Shown in pieces: positions 59,650 to 64,000 of a stretch of 64,000 nucleotides of DNA. Position 1 is the first letter of the stretch. Each line of letters opens with the position of its first letter. Source of the stretch: Hyphomonas sp. CY54-11-8 (GTDB lineage Bacteria > Pseudomonadota > Alphaproteobacteria > Caulobacterales > Hyphomonadaceae); assembly GCF_000682735.1 (NCBI RefSeq), contig NZ_AWFD01000007.1:51645-115644 (forward strand), given 5' to 3'. The notes under the pieces are model-generated. The model was not told the origin of the DNA and ran no database searches. It saw only the letters and a program-made list of their open reading frames with translations. The position numbers were made by a program, and so were the translations under genes.

Positions 59650-61262
59650 GCCGTCATCTCCCGGGAAACCTTGTCTGCAATCATGATGGTGGGCGTATTG
59701 GTATTGCCGGATGTGATGGTTGGCATGACGGACGCATCGATCACGCGCAAGGCTTCCACGCCGATGACTCGTAAATCCTTGTCCACGACGGAATCTGCAT
59801 CGTCCGGCCGTCCCATCTTCGCCGTACCGACCGGATGGAAGATGGTAGTTCCGATATCCCCGGCCGCTTTGGCCAGCGCAGCATCGTCATCGCCAACGGC
59901 AGGGCCGGGCAGAAACTCCTCCGGTGAGTATCGAGCCATTGCCGGTTGCTTCATAAGCTGCCGCGTCGCCCTTATCGCATCCGCAGCGACTTTCCGGTCT
60001 TCCTCCGTAGACAGATAGTTCGGTGCAATAATCGGCTTCGCCGCAGGATCCGGCGAAGCAATACGTATCTCGCCCCGTGACGTCGGACGCAAATTGCACG
60101 CGCTGACCGTAATGGCCGGAAACCGATGCAGCGGGTCCCCGAACTTGTCGAGCGAGAGCGGCTGAACGTGAAACTCGATGTTCGCGCGCGCCCGTCCGGC
60201 ATCCGAGCGCGTAAAAATACCAAGCTGCGACGGCGCCATGGTGAGCGGTCCGCGCCGCCGTACTGCATAGTCGAGCCCCATCAGGCCACGACGGAACAGA
60301 TTGTGATAGGTCTCGTTCAACGTTCGCGCGCCGCTGACCCTGTAAATGGCACGTTGTTGCAAATGGTCCTGCAGGTTCCGGCCGACGCCTTGCAGATCCA
60401 CTTGAACAGCCACACCCGCTGCCTTTAACACCTCTCCCGGCCCGATACCGGAGCGCTGCAGAACCTGCACAGATCCGATGGACCCGGCGCAGAGAATAAT
60501 CTCTCCGCGGCATCTGGCCCGCCGACGCTCGCCCTCCTGCACGAATTCCACCACGGTCGCACGGCCATTTTCCAAGACCAGCCTGTCAGTGAGGCAGCCT
60601 GTCTCGACGCGCAGATTGTTCCGCGACATGGCGGGCTTCAGGAACCCCCGCGCCGCCGACCAGCGCACGCCGCCCTTCTGATTCACATGAAAATATGAGG
60701 AGCCTTCATTGTCCCCGGTGTTGAAGTCGCCGACCGGCTCAACGCCCATGTCCTGTGCGGCCTGACGCACGGCATCCAGAATGTCCCAGCGAACACGTGG
60801 CGCCTCGACACGCCACTCTCCACCAGTGCCATGTACGCCGCTTTCGCCAAGGAAATGATCCTCGATCCGCCGGAAAACGGGCAATACATCGTCCCATCCC
60901 CAGCCTGGAAGCCCGAGGCTTTTCCAATGATCATAGTCCGCTGCCTGCCCGCGCATCGAGATCATGGCATTGATGGCGGACGACCCGCCCAGGACCTTAC
61001 CGCGCGGATAATTCAGCTTGCGGCCATTAAGGCCCGGCTCCGCCACAGTCTCGAACATCCAGTCGGACCGCGGGTTCCCAATCGCGAAGAGGTAGCCTAC
61101 CGGGATATGGAACCAGATCCAGTTATCGCGGCCGCCCGCTTCCAGCAGCAAAACCCGCCGGTTACCAGATTCAGAAAGGCGGTTGGCCACGACGCAACCA
61201 GCAGAGCCAGCCCCCACAATGATGTGGTCGTACTCACCTTCCAGATCCGCCGTGCCGTTCAA
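59646..61262 (-). CDS. GMC family oxidoreductase (choline / alcohol dehydrogenase-like)
   Basis: 538 residues. FAD-binding IIVGAGSAGCVVA (GxGxxG at 17-22), the GMC signature PRGKVLGGSSAINAMI, and the C-terminal active-site pair His476 (FHPVGTAKMG) and Asn in SGNTNTP (about 520-522). Similar to BetA and alcohol dehydrogenases; no betB or transporter is nearby, so choline as substrate is unsupported. The start is TTG with GGGAGG 5 bases upstream. It is the first gene of a pair with the alpha-glucosidase, which suggests an alcohol or sugar-alcohol aglycone as substrate. Confidence 0.9.
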   Translation of the reverse strand: MNGTADLEGEYDHIIVGAGSAGCVVANRLSESGNRRVLLLEAGGRDNWIWFHIPVGYLFAIGNPRSDWMFETVAEPGLNGRKLNYPRGKVLGGSSAINAMISMRGQAADYDHWKSLGLPGWGWDDVLPVFRRIEDHFLGESGVHGTGGEWRVEAPRVRWDILDAVRQAAQDMGVEPVGDFNTGDNEGSSYFHVNQKGGVRWSAARGFLKPAMSRNNLRVETGCLTDRLVLENGRATVVEFVQEGERRRARCRGEIILCAGSIGSVQVLQRSGIGPGEVLKAAGVAVQVDLQGVGRNLQDHLQQRAIYRVSGARTLNETYHNLFRRGLMGLDYAVRRRGPLTMAPSQLGIFTRSDAGRARANIEFHVQPLSLDKFGDPLHRFPAITVSACNLRPTSRGEIRIASPDPAAKPIIAPNYLSTEEDRKVAADAIRATRQLMKQPAMARYSPEEFLPGPAVGDDDAALAKAAGDIGTTIFHPVGTAKMGRPDDADSVVDKDLRVIGVEALRVIDASVMPTITSGNTNTPTIMIADKVSREMTA

Positions 61263-61317
61263 CCGCGCCTCCCGCCAATTGGGCCATTAGGCCGCAAGGG
61301 CCTGGCGCCGTCCACCC

Positions 61318-63597
61318 CTACCGAAGGGAGGCCAATACGCCGAACGGACTATCGGATGGCTTCCGTTCAGGCGCCTTCGACGCCTTGCCCAGCTTCGCCG
61401 CCGGCTGAGCTCCCTGGCGTTTCATGCTGAGGCCGATCCGCTTGCGCGCGGCATCCACTTCCAGAACGACAACATCCACGACCTGCCCCGTCTTTATCAC
61501 GCTGTGCGGGTCTTTCACGAACGTGTCGGCCAGTTCGGAGATATGAACCAGGCCATCCTGGTGAACGCCGATATCCACGAACGCCCCGAAAGCGGTCACA
61601 TTGGTGACGACTCCTTCCAGTCGCATACCCGGCTTAAGGTCACTCATCGTATCAACACCGTCCTTGAAGGTCGCTGTCTTGAATTCCGGACGCGGGTCAC
61701 GCCCTGGCTTTTCCAGTTCGCTGAGAATGTCTTTCACGGTCGGCACACCGAATGTATCGTCGGCAAAGTCTTCCGCCTTCAGCTTCGACAGGAAGGCCTT
61801 ATCGCCGATCAGGGCGGCCACTTTCCGGCCAGTTTTCTTCGCGATGCGCTCAACAACCGGATACGCTTCCGGGTGGACCGCCGAGGCATCCAGAGGGTTC
61901 TTACCATCCATGATGCGCAGGAAGCCAGCCGCCTGCTCAAAAGCCTTCGCGCCGAGGCGCGGTACCTTCTTCAGTTCACTGCGCGATTTGAACGGACCGT
62001 TCTTATCCCGGTAAGCCACGATATTCGACGCAATCGTCGCGTTGAGGCCCGCAACACGGGAAAGCAATGAGGCCGAGGCCGTGTTCACATCCACACCCAC
62101 TGCGTTCACGCAGTCTTCGACCACGCCGTCGAGCGACTTTGCAAGCTGGCCCTGATCCACATCGTGCTGGTACTGGCCAACCCCGATGGCTTTGGGTTCG
62201 ATCTTTACCAGTTCTGCCAACGGATCCTGCAGGCGCCGCGCGATGGAGACTGCCCCGCGGATGCTGACATCGAGGTCCGGGAATTCTCTCGCTGCCAGTT
62301 CCGAGGCCGAATAGACAGACGCCCCCGCTTCCGAAACCATCAGGCGCGTCAGGCCGAGATCCGGCATCTTGTCCGACAGGTCCGCGACCAGCTTATCGGT
62401 CTCGCGCCCGGCGGTTCCATTCCCGACACTGACGAGTTCCACTTTGTGCTTCTTGCAGAGCTTAGCCAGCGTCGTCAGGGCGCCGGTCCAATCCTTCTTA
62501 GGCTCGTGCGGATAGATCGTCGCCGTATCGATCAACTTGCCGGTCGAATCCACGACCGCGACCTTGCAGCCCGTCCGGATACCCGGATCGATCCCCATGA
62601 CAACCTTGTGGCCAGCCGGTGCAGCCATCAACAGGTCTTTCATGTTGCGGGAAAAGACCCGGATCGCTTCGCCATCGGCCGAATCCTTCAACCGGTTGAT
62701 GGACTCCCGCGAGCTGGACGGCTCCAGTTTGCTCTTCCAGGCCGCTTCCGCCGTTTCAATCAGCCACTCATCAGCGGCGCGTCCTTTCTTTGCAAAGCCG
62801 AATTCGGAACAAATTTCCCGCACGGCCGGATGATGGCGCGTATCCGTGTGAGGTACGTTCACCTTGATCCGCAAAATACCTTCCTTTTGTCCGCGCAGCA
62901 TGGCGAGCGCACGGTGCGACGGCATCTTCTCGAACGGCTCATCAAAATCAAAATAATCGGCAAACTTGGCGCCTTCGGCCTCCTTGCCTTTCACGAGGGA
63001 CGACCCGAGCTTGCCCTGCTTCCAGACAGTCTCCCGGATCTTGCGGGTCAGGCGCGGCGTTTCCGCAATCTTCTCGACGATGATCTCGCGTGCACCACTA
63101 AGGGCTGCGTCCGGTGTCTCGACGCCCTTCTTCTTGGAAACGAAGCTTTTGGCTTCCGCTTCCAGCGCAACCGCGGGGTTGGCAAGAATGCGCTCGGCCA
63201 GCGGTTCGAGGCCCGCCTCTTTAGCGATCGTCGCCTTGGTCCGGCGCTTCTGCTTGTAGGGGGCGTAGAGGTCTTCCAATGCCACTTTCGTCGTGGCTGC
63301 CATGATCTCTCGTTCCAGGTCCGGCGTAAGCTTGTCCTGCTGGCGGATGGCATCAAGGATCGTGTCACGGCGCTTTGCCAGCTCCGTCAGGTAATCCAGC
63401 CGCTCTGCGAGCGCCCGCAGCTGGGTGTCGTCCAGCCCGCCCGTACGTTCCTTCCGGTAGCGGGCTATGAAAGGCACTGTTGCCCCTTCACCGAGGAGCT
63501 CGATCACAGTCTCGACCTGGCGCTCGGATATGCCGAGTTCCGTCGCGATCAGTTTCGCAATCGACGGGACGGCAGATGTGCGGGGTTTTGCAGGCAT
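61318..63597 (-). CDS. tex: Tex family RNA-binding transcription accessory protein
   Basis: 759 residues from the ATG at MPAKPRTSAVPS, with AAAGG 11 bases upstream; a GTG at 63645 is possible. Domains in order: N-terminal Tex helical region (EGATVPFIARYRKERTGGLDD), YqgF/RNase H-like domain (MGIDPGIRTGCKVAVVD), helix-hairpin-helix (LNATIASNIVAYRDKNG), and a C-terminal S1 domain (GVVTNVTAFGAFVDIGVHQDGLVHIS). It binds nucleic acid and affects transcription; the exact role is unsettled. It has its own 190-base leader. Confidence 0.95.
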   Translation of the reverse strand: MPAKPRTSAVPSIAKLIATELGISERQVETVIELLGEGATVPFIARYRKERTGGLDDTQLRALAERLDYLTELAKRRDTILDAIRQQDKLTPDLEREIMAATTKVALEDLYAPYKQKRRTKATIAKEAGLEPLAERILANPAVALEAEAKSFVSKKKGVETPDAALSGAREIIVEKIAETPRLTRKIRETVWKQGKLGSSLVKGKEAEGAKFADYFDFDEPFEKMPSHRALAMLRGQKEGILRIKVNVPHTDTRHHPAVREICSEFGFAKKGRAADEWLIETAEAAWKSKLEPSSSRESINRLKDSADGEAIRVFSRNMKDLLMAAPAGHKVVMGIDPGIRTGCKVAVVDSTGKLIDTATIYPHEPKKDWTGALTTLAKLCKKHKVELVSVGNGTAGRETDKLVADLSDKMPDLGLTRLMVSEAGASVYSASELAAREFPDLDVSIRGAVSIARRLQDPLAELVKIEPKAIGVGQYQHDVDQGQLAKSLDGVVEDCVNAVGVDVNTASASLLSRVAGLNATIASNIVAYRDKNGPFKSRSELKKVPRLGAKAFEQAAGFLRIMDGKNPLDASAVHPEAYPVVERIAKKTGRKVAALIGDKAFLSKLKAEDFADDTFGVPTVKDILSELEKPGRDPRPEFKTATFKDGVDTMSDLKPGMRLEGVVTNVTAFGAFVDIGVHQDGLVHISELADTFVKDPHSVIKTGQVVDVVVLEVDAARKRIGLSMKRQGAQPAAKLGKASKAPERKPSDSPFGVLASLR

Positions 63598-63787
63598 GGA
63601 AAGATCGCCTTTCTGGCTGGAATTGACGGGTGCGCCGGATGACACAGGAACTGATCAATTCACCAGAAATCGTTCACACCTCGTTTACGCTTGAGCGTGG
63701 CGAGGCAATATTTTTGTGGAATGCACAGACAGGCGCTTACACACCGCATACGCGGTGGGTCCGGTCCTCGATTTCAGGAAATTTGCC

Positions 63788-63863
63788 TGGCAGGGGCAGC
63801 AGGACTCGAACCCGCGACCCTCGGTTTTGGAGACCGATGCTCTACCAACTGAGCTATACCCCT
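63788..63863 (-). tRNA. tRNA-Trp (CCA)
   Basis: 76 bases with encoded 3' CCA. Acceptor stem AGGGGTA / TGCCCCT (one G-U), D-arm GCTCAGTTGGTAGAGC, anticodon loop CTCCAAA with anticodon CCA at 63828-63830, T-arm GCGGGTTCGAGTCCTGC. Downstream on the same strand is tex; secE and nusG, which often follow tRNA-Trp, are not there. Confidence 0.95.
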
Positions 63864-63957
63864 TCAGGCGAGGTGAGGGTTTGCCCGAAACTCCCCGCCA
63901 CCGCAAGCCGGAAGGCTCAGCGAAAAGCCGTTTTTGGTGACCAGCCACCCCAAAGCA

Positions 63958-63986
63958 AAAAGGCCGCCCGGATTGGGCGGCCTTTT
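63958..63986. terminator. Bidirectional intrinsic terminator at the window end
   Basis: A perfect 12-bp stem AAAAGGCCGCCC / GGGCGGCCTTTT with a 5-base loop. On the minus strand it ends in TTTTTGCTTTG, on the plus strand in TTTTCGGTTCT. It probably ends a transcript entering from outside the window and isolates tRNA-Trp. Confidence 0.85.
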
Positions 63987-64000
63987 CGGTTCTATGAGGC

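Noticed and set aside
59646..61262. Naming the GMC enzyme BetA (choline dehydrogenase)
   Set aside because: No betaine aldehyde dehydrogenase, BetI or choline transporter is nearby, and the partner gene is a glucosidase.
1..64000. CRISPR arrays, insertion sequences, prophage, toxin-antitoxin or restriction systems
   Set aside because: No direct-repeat arrays, transposase, integrase, attachment duplication or defence-gene motif was seen; codon use and gene order are uniform core-chromosome.

Overview
The window looks like the core chromosome of an alphaproteobacterium. Roughly 60% GC, the gene order (nuo operon - birA - coaX - rnj - mce - proS - lolCD - dnaE; rpsB-tsf-pyrH-frr-uppS-cdsA-dxr-rseP-bamA-skp-lpx), the short form of ProS, RNase J, LpxI in place of LpxH and a TTAA-N7-TTAA box upstream of clpX fit a Caulobacterales / Hyphomonadaceae-type organism. 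That placement is inferred from synteny and protein features, not from a database search. Almost all the DNA is coding and no gene-free stretch exceeds about 230 bases. I found no insertion sequence, prophage, CRISPR array or toxin-antitoxin pair.

Layout. 1-7.5 kb: the 3' end of glnA faces clpX and clpP across two strong hairpins; then come a lipoprotein-like hydrolase and a uracil-DNA glycosylase (minus), and a pirin and a secreted M28 peptidase (plus). 7.5-9.4 kb: rlmJ and a flavin oxidoreductase of the type usually found fused to SelD; its 3' end overlaps lpxB tail to tail. 9.3-23.6 kb (all minus): one long run read from rpsB to lpxB, covering translation (rpsB, tsf, frr), UMP kinase, isoprenoid and phospholipid precursors (dxr, uppS, cdsA), site-2 protease RseP, outer-membrane assembly (bamA, skp) and lipid A synthesis (lpxD, lpxA, lpxI, lpxB). 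The fabZ gene normally found between lpxD and lpxA is absent. 23.8-34.5 kb: dnaE, lolD, lolC/E, proS, a DUF1467 protein, mce, rnj, coaX and birA.

34.5-49.5 kb: a complete 14-subunit complex I operon (nuoA to nuoN, minus) with one foreign member, a SnoaL/NTF2-like ORF coupled to nuoD. 49.7-50.7 kb: an exported protein of eight 23-residue repeats followed by a peptidoglycan-binding domain. 50.9-52.2 kb: purB. 52.3-57.9 kb: a full Entner-Doudoroff operon (zwf-pgl-edd-glk-eda). 58.0-61.3 kb: a coupled GMC oxidoreductase / GH13 alpha-glucosidase pair, probably supplying the same sugar route. 61.3-64 kb: tex, tRNA-Trp(CCA) and a strong bidirectional hairpin.

Most genes are tightly packed, with ATGA, GTGA, TTGA, TGATG or TAATG junctions implying translational coupling. 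Several starts are GTG or TTG, supported by Shine-Dalgarno sequences. I did not find a clearly new multi-gene system. The best candidates for a second look are the 4+4 repeat protein, the SnoaL ORF inside the nuo operon, the stand-alone SelD-type oxidoreductase, the missing fabZ, and the CtrA-like box at clpX.
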